From: an uncultured Cohaesibacter sp.
GTDB taxonomy: Bacteria > Pseudomonadota > Alphaproteobacteria > Rhizobiales > Cohaesibacteraceae
Reading direction: 5' to 3'
DNA: 64,000 nucleotides
Assembly: GCF_963662805.1 (NCBI RefSeq)
Contig: NZ_OY759870.1
Span: 62,001-126,000 of the forward strand
Below the pieces are notes generated by a model. That model searched no databases and was not told the origin of the DNA. It saw only the letters and a program-made list of their open reading frames with translations. Both the position numbers and the translations under genes were made by a program. Below are positions 1 to 8,646 of this stretch, piece after piece (the first letter of the stretch is position 1; every line of letters begins with the position of its first letter).

Positions 1-528
1 CGGGCGAAAAGTGCCGGAGAGCTTGCCGAGCTCGAACGCCTGCTCGACAAACAGCAGGACCGGGTGGAAAGCCTTGATCTGGTTGCACCGACCAATGGTC
101 TGGTACAGGAACTCGCGGTCAACACCGTCGGCGCCGTCGTCCGTTCCGGCGAAGTCGTGGCCCGCATCGTTCCCGATGATCGCAAGATTCTGGCCGAAGT
201 CCGGGTTCAGCCGAAGGATATCGGCCATATTCACGATGGCGCGGAAGCAAAAGTGACCGTCTCGACCTTCGATCCCTATGTCTTCGGCAGCATTGAAGGA
301 CACGTCAAAACCATTTCTGCCACCTCGTTTGAGGACGAACAGGGCCAGCCTTACTTCAAGGTTCAAATCGCTCTTGCCAAAAACGCCCTCAGCCACAACG
401 AGGTCGACTATCCGGTCCTGCCCGGCATGGTCGTGACCGCCGATATTGTGACCGGCGAAAAGTCCCTCGCTCGCTATCTGCTCAAGCCGGTCTACCGGTC
501 TCTGGACGTGGCCTTCTCCGAACGCTGA
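1..528 (+). CDS. HlyD-family type I secretion adaptor, C-terminal part
   Basis: This is the C-terminal ~175 codons of a membrane-fusion (periplasmic adaptor) protein; the reading frame is open from base 1, so the N-terminus lies outside the window. It shows the end of a coiled-coil segment (rich in E, L, K and Q), then a lipoyl/barrel-sandwich half (LDLVAPTNGLVQEL, VRSGEVVARIVPDD) and a beta-barrel segment ending in VLPGMVVTADIVTGEKS, typical of the HlyD/PrtE C-terminus. Such proteins link an inner-membrane ABC exporter to a TolC-type channel. The TolC-like gene starts about 160 bases downstream on the same strand, so an ABC exporter gene probably lies just upstream of the window. The exported substrate cannot be told from what is visible. 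Confidence 0.85.
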   Translation, partial: RAKSAGELAELERLLDKQQDRVESLDLVAPTNGLVQELAVNTVGAVVRSGEVVARIVPDDRKILAEVRVQPKDIGHIHDGAEAKVTVSTFDPYVFGSIEGHVKTISATSFEDEQGQPYFKVQIALAKNALSHNEVDYPVLPGMVVTADIVTGEKSLARYLLKPVYRSLDVAFSER

Positions 529-549
529 GCGCAACTTCACCCGCCGCAT

Positions 550-565
550 TTAGGTTTTTCTTAAC
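550..565 (+). promoter_or_regulatory. Imperfect CtrA-like site before the TolC-like gene
   Basis: The sequence reads TTAG, seven bases, TTAAC, one mismatch from the alphaproteobacterial CtrA consensus TTAA-N7-TTAAC. It lies about 130 bases upstream of the chosen TolC start. A single imperfect site in an AT-rich spot could be chance; its interest comes from the perfect site found at 2229-2244. Confidence 0.3.
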
Positions 566-691
566 CATGAATACCTAATAGTGGTGGGGAGTTGGTACGC
601 GCCTCCCATGAGGACGGGTGCGTTGAAATGCGGCATCAACGGGCGTGTTCGCACTGCTGGTTGGCCTCATTGGAGTAAGTGTAGAGGCGTC

Positions 692-2167
692 ATGAAACTC
701 TCAAATGGCAATCAGGTTTCCTGGCAGAGGGTCGGGCCAGCCAAAGTCTGGCGGATATCAACGATCGGGCGGTTGCTCGCCTGCGCAGCTATCGTGTTGC
801 CATTGGTCGGGGTTCTTCCGGCCCGCGCCGACAATCTCTCGCAGATGCTCTACGACGTCTATGATAACAATCCCGACATCCGTGCTGAAGAGGCCGCGCT
901 TGATGCCAGCAGGGCCGACACACTCAAGGCCGCCTCGGCTTATGCTCCGACCATCAATGCCACCACCGGCCACTCCTTTGTGGAGGAGCGCCTGAAGGTT
1001 GGCGGTCGCGAAAGAACCCGCACCACGCAATATGGTCTGAATTTAAGCCATCGCCTGTTCAACGGTTTTCAGACGCGCAACAATCTGGTGCGCTCGAAAT
1101 ATGCCGAGCGCTCGAGCGAATATCAGGTCCGCAACAAGGAGCGGCAAATCCTGCTCGAAGCGGTCAAGGCCTATATGGATGTCTATGCCGCCCGCAAGAT
1201 GATCAACCTGCGGCGACGCTATCTTGCCAATCTCGAGGACCAGCGCAGGGCAACCAATGCGCGGATTCGCGCTGGCGAGTTGACCCGCACCGACCTGTCG
1301 AAGGTCGAGGCTCTGGTCTATCGTGCCCGCGCCTCTCTGGAAGGAGCATCTGCTGATCTCGGTGCAGCAGTGGCCCGATATGAAGCGCTCGTTGGTTATA
1401 AGCCCGCGGAGCTGGTTTTCCCGCAAATGCCGGTCAGCTATGTTCCGCAATCCGTCGAAGAGGCCGAGCAAAAGGCCGTGCGGATGCATCCCGACCTGCG
1501 GGCATCCCGCGCCAATGTCAAGGCGTCCGAATATGCAGTCAAGGCTGCTCAGGGGGCGTTCCTGCCGACCCTCGACGTCAACGGCGAAGTCAACAAGAAC
1601 TTTGCTTCGAGTCAGGCCGAAACAAACAAGGCAGAAGGGTCTTTTTCCCTGCGCCTCAGCCTGCCGATCTTTGATGGCGGGGCGCGGATGGCGGACGTTC
1701 AAAAAGCCCGCGCCGAACGCAATCAGCAGCAATATGCCTCCAACTCCATGACGGCCCGAATCAGGGCTGACGCCAAGGAGCAATATCTGAGAAACCGCGC
1801 CGCGCAGGTCGCCATGAAACAGGCCGCCGCCGAAGTGAAGGCGGCCCGTGCCCTGCTTCATGGCATCAAGATTGAGGAAAAGGCCGGCCAGAGATCCTTC
1901 CTGGACATTCTCGATGCGGAAGTCTCGCTCCTCGATGCCGAAGAGCTTGAGATCTACTCCAAGGCAGACTCGATCATTGCGATCTATTCATTTCTGGCGG
2001 CCACCGGTCAGTTGACGGTCTCTGGTGCTCGCAAGGCCCAGTTGCAATATGCACCCGAGGCGGTTGCGGCGATGGCCCATGCAGAACAGGTAAACAGGCC
2101 TGACCCGCACCCTGTCAAAAAAGCGGGCCCCCGCACGGCAGATGATCCCTGGAACGGGCTTCGTTAA
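692..2167 (+). CDS. TolC-family outer membrane channel (type I secretion)
   Basis: A 491-residue outer membrane efflux protein. The frame is open from a GTG at 581, but the ATG at 692 is preferred: it has an AGAGG ribosome-binding site and begins a signal peptide (MKLSNG..., hydrophobic core around residues 27-42, likely cleavage after ALA-R-A near residue 46, before DNLSQML). The mature protein has the family features: LYDVYDNNPDI at the N-terminus, two repeated long alpha-helical halves, and the beta-barrel segments GLNLSHRLFNGFQT and LRLSLPIFDGGAR that form the outer-membrane barrel. With the HlyD-type gene just upstream it should form the trans-envelope part of a type I exporter. The C-terminal ~45 residues are Pro/Ala/Lys-rich and unlike the core. 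Confidence 0.88.
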   Translation: MKLSNGNQVSWQRVGPAKVWRISTIGRLLACAAIVLPLVGVLPARADNLSQMLYDVYDNNPDIRAEEAALDASRADTLKAASAYAPTINATTGHSFVEERLKVGGRERTRTTQYGLNLSHRLFNGFQTRNNLVRSKYAERSSEYQVRNKERQILLEAVKAYMDVYAARKMINLRRRYLANLEDQRRATNARIRAGELTRTDLSKVEALVYRARASLEGASADLGAAVARYEALVGYKPAELVFPQMPVSYVPQSVEEAEQKAVRMHPDLRASRANVKASEYAVKAAQGAFLPTLDVNGEVNKNFASSQAETNKAEGSFSLRLSLPIFDGGARMADVQKARAERNQQQYASNSMTARIRADAKEQYLRNRAAQVAMKQAAAEVKAARALLHGIKIEEKAGQRSFLDILDAEVSLLDAEELEIYSKADSIIAIYSFLAATGQLTVSGARKAQLQYAPEAVAAMAHAEQVNRPDPHPVKKAGPRTADDPWNGLR

Positions 2168-2228
2168 CAGGCTTGACACGCGGAAATCTGCGATTCTTAC
2201 ACGGTCTTTAACGTCGAAGCCGACCGCA

Positions 2229-2244
2229 TTAACCATTGATTAAC
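2229..2244 (+). promoter_or_regulatory. Consensus CtrA-binding box
   Basis: A perfect TTAA-N7-TTAAC match (TTAACCATTGATTAAC) sits about 140 bases upstream of the REC-PAS-GGDEF-EAL gene. A near-match half site (TTTAAC) lies about 30 bases before it and another (TTTAACTTCTTTCAAC) about 60 bases after. CtrA is the cell-cycle and motility master regulator of alphaproteobacteria, so this signalling operon may be in its regulon. The motif is seen; the regulation is inferred. Confidence 0.55.
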
Positions 2245-2384
2245 GCTGACGGGAGCTTTTGCCGACACATTCTGGCCAAGGCTATATACGTTCCCGTGGC
2301 TTTAACTTCTTTCAACTAATGTTATAGCAAGATGCAAAGACGACCGTGTCCCGGGGGGGACGGGCGGACGACTTGGGGCGAGAA

Positions 2385-4553
2385 ATGGCACTTATTCTGA
2401 TCGTTGACGATCAAAATACCAATAGACAAATTTATGCTCAGATAGCGCGACGGATTGAGGACGGAACAGATGTTGTCACCTGCTCCGGCCCCTATGATGC
2501 GCTCAAATGGCTGGACAAAAATGATCCGGACCTGATTCTGACCGACTTCAACATGCCCGGAATGCACGGGGATGATTTCATCGGCCAGATCAGATCCAAT
2601 GCGAGATTCGCCGATGTACCCATCATTGTGGTCACGGTGTTCGAGGATCGCAATCTGCGCCTCAGAGCATTGGATGCCGGGGCGACCGACCTGCTCATCA
2701 GTCCGGTTGACCATCGCGAGTTCGTGGCGCGGGCGAGAAACCTTCTCAAGATGCACCGCCAGAGTCAGGTGCTCTCGAACAGGGCCAGCTCGCTGTTGGA
2801 GTCCCTCAAGAAGAGCGAGAGCATTCTTGCCTGGACCCAGCGCGAAAACGAAAGCCGTCTGGTCAACGTGATCAACACCCTGCCGGTGATGGTCAGTGCA
2901 ACCGATGTCGACGGCTGCTTTTTGTTCATGAACTCCAACAAGGCCAACTATCTGGGTCTGAAGGCCGAGGAAGTCGTCGGTCGAAGCTGCACCGAGGTTC
3001 TTGGCAAGCAGGTTGGAGAGCGCAGCATCACCATTGATCAGCTGGTGATCGCGTCGGGCAGTGGCCTCAGATCCTTCGAAGAAGAGATCGTCAGTGCCGA
3101 CGGCGTTCGCAAGATTTTTCTGACGACCAAATGCCCGCTCATCGAAGGCGAGCGCGTTATTGGCGTTGTCACCTCATCTCAGGATATCACGGATCGCAAG
3201 GCCGCCGAGACGCACCTGCACCACATGGCCCATCACGACGCCCTGACCGGGCTTGCAAACCGCTCTCTGCTCAGGGATCGGGTGGACCGTGAGATCGGCC
3301 GCTGTCGCCGTGGCGATGGACGTTTTGCCGTGCATCTGATCGATCTGGATGGCTTCAAACAGGTCAATGACGTCCATGGTCACGCGACCGGTGACGAGCT
3401 TCTGGCACGGGTCGGCGAGCAATTGCGCAATGTGGCCAACCCGAACGATCTGGTCGCCCGTCTTGGCGGTGACGAATTTGCCATCCTGCAGACCAACGTC
3501 AAGAGCGACGAGCATGTCGAGCAGATGGGCCGGGCCATCACCAACGCGATGCCGGACGCCATCGGTGCCGTGGATCTCTCCACCAGCGTGACCGCCTCGA
3601 TCGGGATCGCCGTGCATCCCGAAGACGGCAACACCTTTGAAAAGCTGCTGCGCAACGCGGATCAGGCGATGTATCGCACCAAGGCCGCGAATGGCAACGG
3701 GTTCTGTCTCTACGCCGCTAACCTTGATGCACGCGCGGCAGAAGAACGTCTTGTTGATGAAGCCCTCCGCTCGGCTCTCGAAGAACGCCGGTTCGAGCTG
3801 CTCTACCAGCCTCAGATGGATCTCAAGACCGGAGAAATATGCGGCTGCGAAGCCCTATTGCGGATGCGGGCCGAAGATGGCCGACTGGTGCCACCATCAG
3901 AATTTCTGGCCCGGGCCGAACGCAACGGCATGATCATGCCGATCAATGAATGGGTGATCTATGAGGCCTGTCGTCAGGGTGCCGAGTGGCACGCCATGGG
4001 CCTTGATGACTTCACCATCGGCGTCAACCTCTCTCCGGTTCAGTTCCAGCGCCAGTCCGTGCCGCTGCTCGTCGCCCGAATCCTCGCGGAAACCGGCATG
4101 CCCGCCCATTGCCTTGATCTCGAGCTCACCGAAAGCATCGTCTTGCATGATCGCGAGCAGGTGGCGATCCAGCTGAGACAACTGCGAGATCTCGGTGTCA
4201 AGATCTCGATTGATGACTATGGAACCGGCTGTTCCTCGCTTTCCTACGTCAAGCATTTCCCGGTCGACCGTCTCAAGATCGACCAGTCTTTCGTGCGCGA
4301 CATGATCAAGAATCCCTCCGATACAGCCATCGTCAGGGCAACGATCAACCTTGGCCATTCTCTCGGCCTTGAGGTCATTGCCGAAGGGGTCGAGGACAAG
4401 GATGTCGCCAAGGCGCTTCTGCTCGAGCATTGCGACCGGGCACAGGGCTACTATTTCTCTCGTCCGGCACCTGCGTACGAGTTTGAAAAAGCCATGAGAT
4501 TGCAGTCAAACCGGGGCAACCAGATGTTCGGTCGCCTGCAGGAGCCTGCCTGA
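2385..4553 (+). CDS. REC-PAS-GGDEF-EAL c-di-GMP signalling protein
   Basis: 722 residues from the ATG at 2385, chosen over an upstream GTG (2346) because GGGGCGAGAA precedes it and the receiver domain starts at once (MALILIVDDQ). Order: receiver domain at ~1-120 with phospho-acceptor Asp54 (LTDFNMP); coiled coil; PAS domain at ~155-265; diguanylate cyclase domain with an intact GGDEF motif; and an EAL phosphodiesterase domain with EALLR, ELTES and DDYGTG. The autoinhibitory RxxD site five residues before GGDEF reads NPND, so product inhibition at that site is probably lost. Both catalytic signatures look intact, so synthesis, breakdown or switching are all possible. The stop is 2 bases before the next start, so it is co-translated with the hybrid kinase and may be its phosphorylation output. 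Confidence 0.9.
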   Translation: MALILIVDDQNTNRQIYAQIARRIEDGTDVVTCSGPYDALKWLDKNDPDLILTDFNMPGMHGDDFIGQIRSNARFADVPIIVVTVFEDRNLRLRALDAGATDLLISPVDHREFVARARNLLKMHRQSQVLSNRASSLLESLKKSESILAWTQRENESRLVNVINTLPVMVSATDVDGCFLFMNSNKANYLGLKAEEVVGRSCTEVLGKQVGERSITIDQLVIASGSGLRSFEEEIVSADGVRKIFLTTKCPLIEGERVIGVVTSSQDITDRKAAETHLHHMAHHDALTGLANRSLLRDRVDREIGRCRRGDGRFAVHLIDLDGFKQVNDVHGHATGDELLARVGEQLRNVANPNDLVARLGGDEFAILQTNVKSDEHVEQMGRAITNAMPDAIGAVDLSTSVTASIGIAVHPEDGNTFEKLLRNADQAMYRTKAANGNGFCLYAANLDARAAEERLVDEALRSALEERRFELLYQPQMDLKTGEICGCEALLRMRAEDGRLVPPSEFLARAERNGMIMPINEWVIYEACRQGAEWHAMGLDDFTIGVNLSPVQFQRQSVPLLVARILAETGMPAHCLDLELTESIVLHDREQVAIQLRQLRDLGVKISIDDYGTGCSSLSYVKHFPVDRLKIDQSFVRDMIKNPSDTAIVRATINLGHSLGLEVIAEGVEDKDVAKALLLEHCDRAQGYYFSRPAPAYEFEKAMRLQSNRGNQMFGRLQEPA

Positions 4554-4555
4554 AC

Positions 4556-7147
4556 ATGCCGCTCAATCCTCTCATGACCCTTCTCGCGGGCCTGAATGCC
4601 TTGCGCCTGCGTTTGGCGTCGAGGGAGGATACCGAGCATGGAGCGATCTTCTTTCGCTACGCCATCATCGCGTCGATCTACCTGCTCATAGCTTTCGGGA
4701 TAACGGTGCAGAACCAGACTGCCGCCATGTTCCACGAAGGCATGCTGATCGCCATACCGATCTACATCTCCATCGTGACGATGCAGTTCATCCATCTTCT
4801 GGTCTATCCCGGTGTGTCGGTCGTTCGTCGCAGTGTCGCTCTCGTCAATGACCAGTGGATTCTCTATTTCGCCACCTACACGCTGGGCCCTCAGGGCATA
4901 GGCCTCTACCCCTTCTACTACTGGCTGATTTTTGCAGCAGGTTTTCGCTACGGCCCCAACTATCTGCTCGTTGCGGCGCTGCTATCGGTCCTGTGTCTCT
5001 CCAGCCTGTTCACCGAATTTGGTCTTTGGGACACCAGCCCGATCGTCTGTCTTGTGCAGATTGGCGGCATCATCATCCTTGCGATGGTCGTGTCTGCCTT
5101 CATCCGCAAGATCCGGGACGCCATCAAGGGCGAACAGCAGGCCAACAAGGCAAAGTCGCGCTTTCTTGCAAGCATTTCCCATGAGGTCAGAACGCCGCTG
5201 AATGCCATCAACGGCCTGAGTGACCTGCTCTGTGACACCAAGCTGGATGCCGACCAGCGGCGTATGGTGACAACCATCTCCGAATCCGGGCACTCGCTTC
5301 TGGTGCTGATCAACCATCTGCTCGATTTGTCCCGCGCAGAAAGCGGCAAGATGCCCGCTCATCGCGAGGACTTCGATGTCTTCTCTATGTTTGGCAGGAT
5401 CCATCGCCTGTTCCGGGAGCAGGCGTCGAGCAAGAAGCTGAAATTGAACATCCATTTTGATCCGGCCCTGCGGCGCTTTTATCGCGGCAACAAGCGATTC
5501 ATCGAGGACATCCTGATCAACCTGATCGGCAATGCAGTCAAGTTTACCCATGAAGGCGGCATTACCATCAAGGCGTCCCTCCTGAACGAGGGCGAACTGT
5601 TGCATCGGGTGAGATTTGAAGTGATCGACACCGGGGTTGGGATTGATCCCGAAGCCCATGACCGGATTTTCGAAAGCTTCACCCAGTCAGATGATGGCAT
5701 CATGAACACCTATGGTGGCTCCGGGCTTGGTCTGGCTCTTTGCCAGCAATATGCCCAGCAGATGAACACCCGCATCAATCTGATTTCCGAACCCGGGGGA
5801 GGCAGCTGTTTCTGGTTCGATCTGGTGCTTGATCGCGCTCAGGAGTTCGGTGAAACGGTCCGCAAGGGACGGAAATCAGCCGGTCGCGGGCTTGCGCTTG
5901 CCGTGGTCACCGATGACTGGCACTTGCGCATGTCCGTGCGCGCAAGTCATCCCTTCAGTCAGCATTTCACGGCGCTGGAACCGGCTCTCTCCGAGATGGT
6001 GCACCTGTGCCAGACCGACGGTGTCGCCCCCCTGCTATTACTTGATCGCAGGACCTGCCCCGACTCGATTTCTGCCTTGAGCACTCAGATCGAAAAGCTC
6101 TCGGAAGGGCAGTCCGTCAATGTTGTCTGGATCTGCAAGGACGGCGAGAATCCACACGAACTGTCAAACAAGCAACCCGATCGTGGCATGGCCTACCTGC
6201 GGCGTCGAGATGTCCAGTTGCGCCTTGATGATCTGTTGCATCTGGCCGCCAATCTTTACGACAGTCAGGAAAGCCGCGAGCCACTGGAGCCGAGGCGCGA
6301 GGGCTTCCGGTTGCGTATTCTGGTGGCCGATGACAATCGCACCAACCAGATGGTCATCGAGCGCATGCTGGCAACCCTCGGCCATGAGGTGGTTCTGGTT
6401 TCAAACGGCGAAGAAGCCCTCACCCGTCTGACCGACGACCGGTTCGATCTGGTTTTCCTCGATATCAATATGCCGCTTCTAAACGGTCTTGAAACCTCGG
6501 AGCGTTATGGTCAAAGCCTCAAGAAGCGCAACATCAAGACCGGGCCAAACATTCTGGCCCTGACGGCGGATGCATCGCCCGAGATGGAACTCCGCTGTCA
6601 GCAGGCAGGCATGGTGGCCTGTCTTCACAAACCCATTGACCGTTCGCAGCTCAAGGATCTGCTCGAACGATATGGTCACAGAACAGACGTTGAACCCGAA
6701 GAGGAGCAAGACATGCGGCAGTCAGCCAGAGTGCAAGACGGAAAGCTGCTCTCCGAGCAGACCCTGATGGATCTGAAGGATCTCGGCGGTGATGACTTTG
6801 TTGTCTCCCTTGCACGCCAGTTCACGGACGACGGCATCGATGCTCTCAAGCGCCTGCGCAATGCGGTCAAGGATTGCGATGATGTCGAGTTTCGTGATGG
6901 GGCGCATGCCCTGCGCTCTGCAGCGGCAAACATTGGCGCACATGCCGTGTTCCAGCTTTGCCTGTCATGGCGCGAGATGTCCGCTGCCGAACTCCACGAG
7001 GAAGGCATCGATCATGTGCTTGAGCTTGCCAACGATATGAACCGCTCGATTGAGGCGCTCGAGGACATGCTTCACATTGCGCTGCCGAAGCCTTCGGTGA
7101 CATGGACGCCGGATCAGGACGACAACAGGATCGAATTTGCAAGCTGA
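4556..7147 (+). CDS. RpfC-like hybrid sensor histidine kinase (TM-HisKA-HATPase-REC-Hpt)
   Basis: 863 residues. The N-terminal ~185 residues hold about five hydrophobic segments with short loops and no large periplasmic domain, as in RpfC. Then come a HisKA domain with phospho-acceptor His209 (SISHEVRTPLN), a HATPase domain (GVGID, GGSGLGLAL), an atypical linker of ~150 residues that may be a degenerate receiver, a receiver domain (ILVADDN, FLDINMPLLNG) and a C-terminal Hpt domain (HALRSAAANIGA). It starts 2 bases after the c-di-GMP protein's stop. In xanthomonads RpfC senses a fatty-acid-like signal and drives a c-di-GMP phosphodiesterase; here a REC-containing GGDEF-EAL protein is the obvious candidate partner. 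The ligand is unknown. Confidence 0.88.
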   Translation: MPLNPLMTLLAGLNALRLRLASREDTEHGAIFFRYAIIASIYLLIAFGITVQNQTAAMFHEGMLIAIPIYISIVTMQFIHLLVYPGVSVVRRSVALVNDQWILYFATYTLGPQGIGLYPFYYWLIFAAGFRYGPNYLLVAALLSVLCLSSLFTEFGLWDTSPIVCLVQIGGIIILAMVVSAFIRKIRDAIKGEQQANKAKSRFLASISHEVRTPLNAINGLSDLLCDTKLDADQRRMVTTISESGHSLLVLINHLLDLSRAESGKMPAHREDFDVFSMFGRIHRLFREQASSKKLKLNIHFDPALRRFYRGNKRFIEDILINLIGNAVKFTHEGGITIKASLLNEGELLHRVRFEVIDTGVGIDPEAHDRIFESFTQSDDGIMNTYGGSGLGLALCQQYAQQMNTRINLISEPGGGSCFWFDLVLDRAQEFGETVRKGRKSAGRGLALAVVTDDWHLRMSVRASHPFSQHFTALEPALSEMVHLCQTDGVAPLLLLDRRTCPDSISALSTQIEKLSEGQSVNVVWICKDGENPHELSNKQPDRGMAYLRRRDVQLRLDDLLHLAANLYDSQESREPLEPRREGFRLRILVADDNRTNQMVIERMLATLGHEVVLVSNGEEALTRLTDDRFDLVFLDINMPLLNGLETSERYGQSLKKRNIKTGPNILALTADASPEMELRCQQAGMVACLHKPIDRSQLKDLLERYGHRTDVEPEEEQDMRQSARVQDGKLLSEQTLMDLKDLGGDDFVVSLARQFTDDGIDALKRLRNAVKDCDDVEFRDGAHALRSAAANIGAHAVFQLCLSWREMSAAELHEEGIDHVLELANDMNRSIEALEDMLHIALPKPSVTWTPDQDDNRIEFAS

Positions 7148-7299
7148 CCGGAACGATTGAGCTCCGGATCCCTTGACGGTTGAAGCTTGCTTCGGCTATT
7201 GCGATGTCCTGTCCGGCCATCCATGCCCCGGCTGATCCGCCAAATCGAAAAGCGGCCTGTCCGGATTGATGGCCATTTCCTCGATCCGGCGCCTCAGAC

Positions 7300-8541
7300 A
7301 TGACATCTTCTTCTCCCGACAGTTTTGCCTCGCCATCACAGCGCCACGAGCCATGGGATGCTGTCGTGATCGGGGCTGGTGCCGCTGGCCTGATGACGGC
7401 CCTGACGGCCGCAAGGCGCGGCTGTCGCGTTCTGGTGCTTGATCACGCGTCAAAGCCCGCCGAGAAGATCCGGATCTCCGGGGGAGGCCGCTGCAACTTC
7501 ACCAATCTCGGAACCACAGAAAAGCACTTTCTCTCTCAAAATCCCCGCTTCTGCATTTCCGCCCTGAGGGCCTTCAAACCGCAGGACTTTCTCTCCATGG
7601 TCGACGCTCATGGTATTGCATGGCACGAGAAGGCCTTGGGGCAGCTCTTCTGCGATGACAGTGCCCAACAGATCATCGACATGTTGCTCGATGAGCTGAA
7701 GAAAGCGGGCGGAGTTCTGCGTCTGACAACAGAGATCAAGGCCGTTAGGAAGGTTGAAGGGCTGTTCGAGATCGCCACGTCGCGCGGCAGCGAAAGTGCC
7801 CATGCTCTGGTTATTGCGTCCGGCGGCAAGTCGATCCCCAAGATTGGGGCCTCCGGCTTTGGCTATGACATTGCGCGCCAGTTCGGTCTCGAAATTCAGC
7901 CAACCCGGCCCGCCCTCGTGCCCTTCACCTTTTCTGAAGTGGACAAGCAATGGTCCGTGCCCTTGTCTGGACTGTCGGTTGACGCCGAGGTGCGCATCGG
8001 CAAGGTGGCGTTTCGCGAAGGGCTGCTGTTCACCCACCGTGGCCTCTCCGGCCCGTCGATCCTGCAAATCTCGTCCCACTGGGCCGAGGGGACGCCGGTG
8101 ACGGTCAACCTTGCGCCGGGGGCGGACACCCTCGCCGCGCTGAAGGACGCCCGCAGCACGCACCCCAAGCAGGATGTCTCGACCGTGCTCTCGACCATCC
8201 TGCCAAAGCGTCTGGCCAAGGCCCTCTGCGAGCGGGAGAAGATCTCCGGCAACATCGCCCAGCTTGGTGACAAGGCCCTGCGTCGGATCGATGACTGCGT
8301 CCATCGCTGGCAGGTGTCGCCTATCGGAACCGAAGGGTACCGCACGGCTGAGGTTACTCTCGGCGGCGTCGACACCAGAGCCATTTCGCAAAAGACCATG
8401 GAAGCGCGGGATGTGCCCGGGCTCTATTTCGTCGGCGAAGTGCTTGATGTCACCGGCCAGCTCGGGGGCTATAATTTTCAGTGGGCCTGGGCCAGTGGTC
8501 ATGCGGCTGGCAAGGCCATCAAAGCCGCTGACAAGCTCTAG
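7300..8541 (+). CDS. HI0933/YhiN-family FAD-dependent oxidoreductase
   Basis: 413 residues. The dinucleotide-binding motif VIGAGAAGLMTALTAARRG is near residue 25, followed by the family signature EKIRISGGGRCNFTNL and a C-terminal GLYFVGEVLDVTGQLGGYNFQWAWASG flavin-binding block. This matches the widespread BaiN/YhiN/HI0933 family, often annotated as aminoacetone oxidase family FAD-binding enzyme, whose physiological reaction is not settled. The first ~18 residues are polar and may be an extension of the true start. It stands alone between the hybrid kinase and the aminotransferase. No ribosome-binding site of note is seen. Confidence 0.88.
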   Translation: MTSSSPDSFASPSQRHEPWDAVVIGAGAAGLMTALTAARRGCRVLVLDHASKPAEKIRISGGGRCNFTNLGTTEKHFLSQNPRFCISALRAFKPQDFLSMVDAHGIAWHEKALGQLFCDDSAQQIIDMLLDELKKAGGVLRLTTEIKAVRKVEGLFEIATSRGSESAHALVIASGGKSIPKIGASGFGYDIARQFGLEIQPTRPALVPFTFSEVDKQWSVPLSGLSVDAEVRIGKVAFREGLLFTHRGLSGPSILQISSHWAEGTPVTVNLAPGADTLAALKDARSTHPKQDVSTVLSTILPKRLAKALCEREKISGNIAQLGDKALRRIDDCVHRWQVSPIGTEGYRTAEVTLGGVDTRAISQKTMEARDVPGLYFVGEVLDVTGQLGGYNFQWAWASGHAAGKAIKAADKL

Positions 8542-8646
8542 GAAGTTAGTCGTCATGCCCAATTGAGGCTTGCGGGTATCGACCCGATGCCGTCATATCG
8601 CTCTTCAGAACAGGCTCAAGGCCCGAGCGCAGGAGAGAGGACAGTC

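Noticed and set aside
7450..8562. 370-codon open frame on the minus strand
   Set aside because: Antisense to the HI0933-family flavoprotein gene; no recognisable features.
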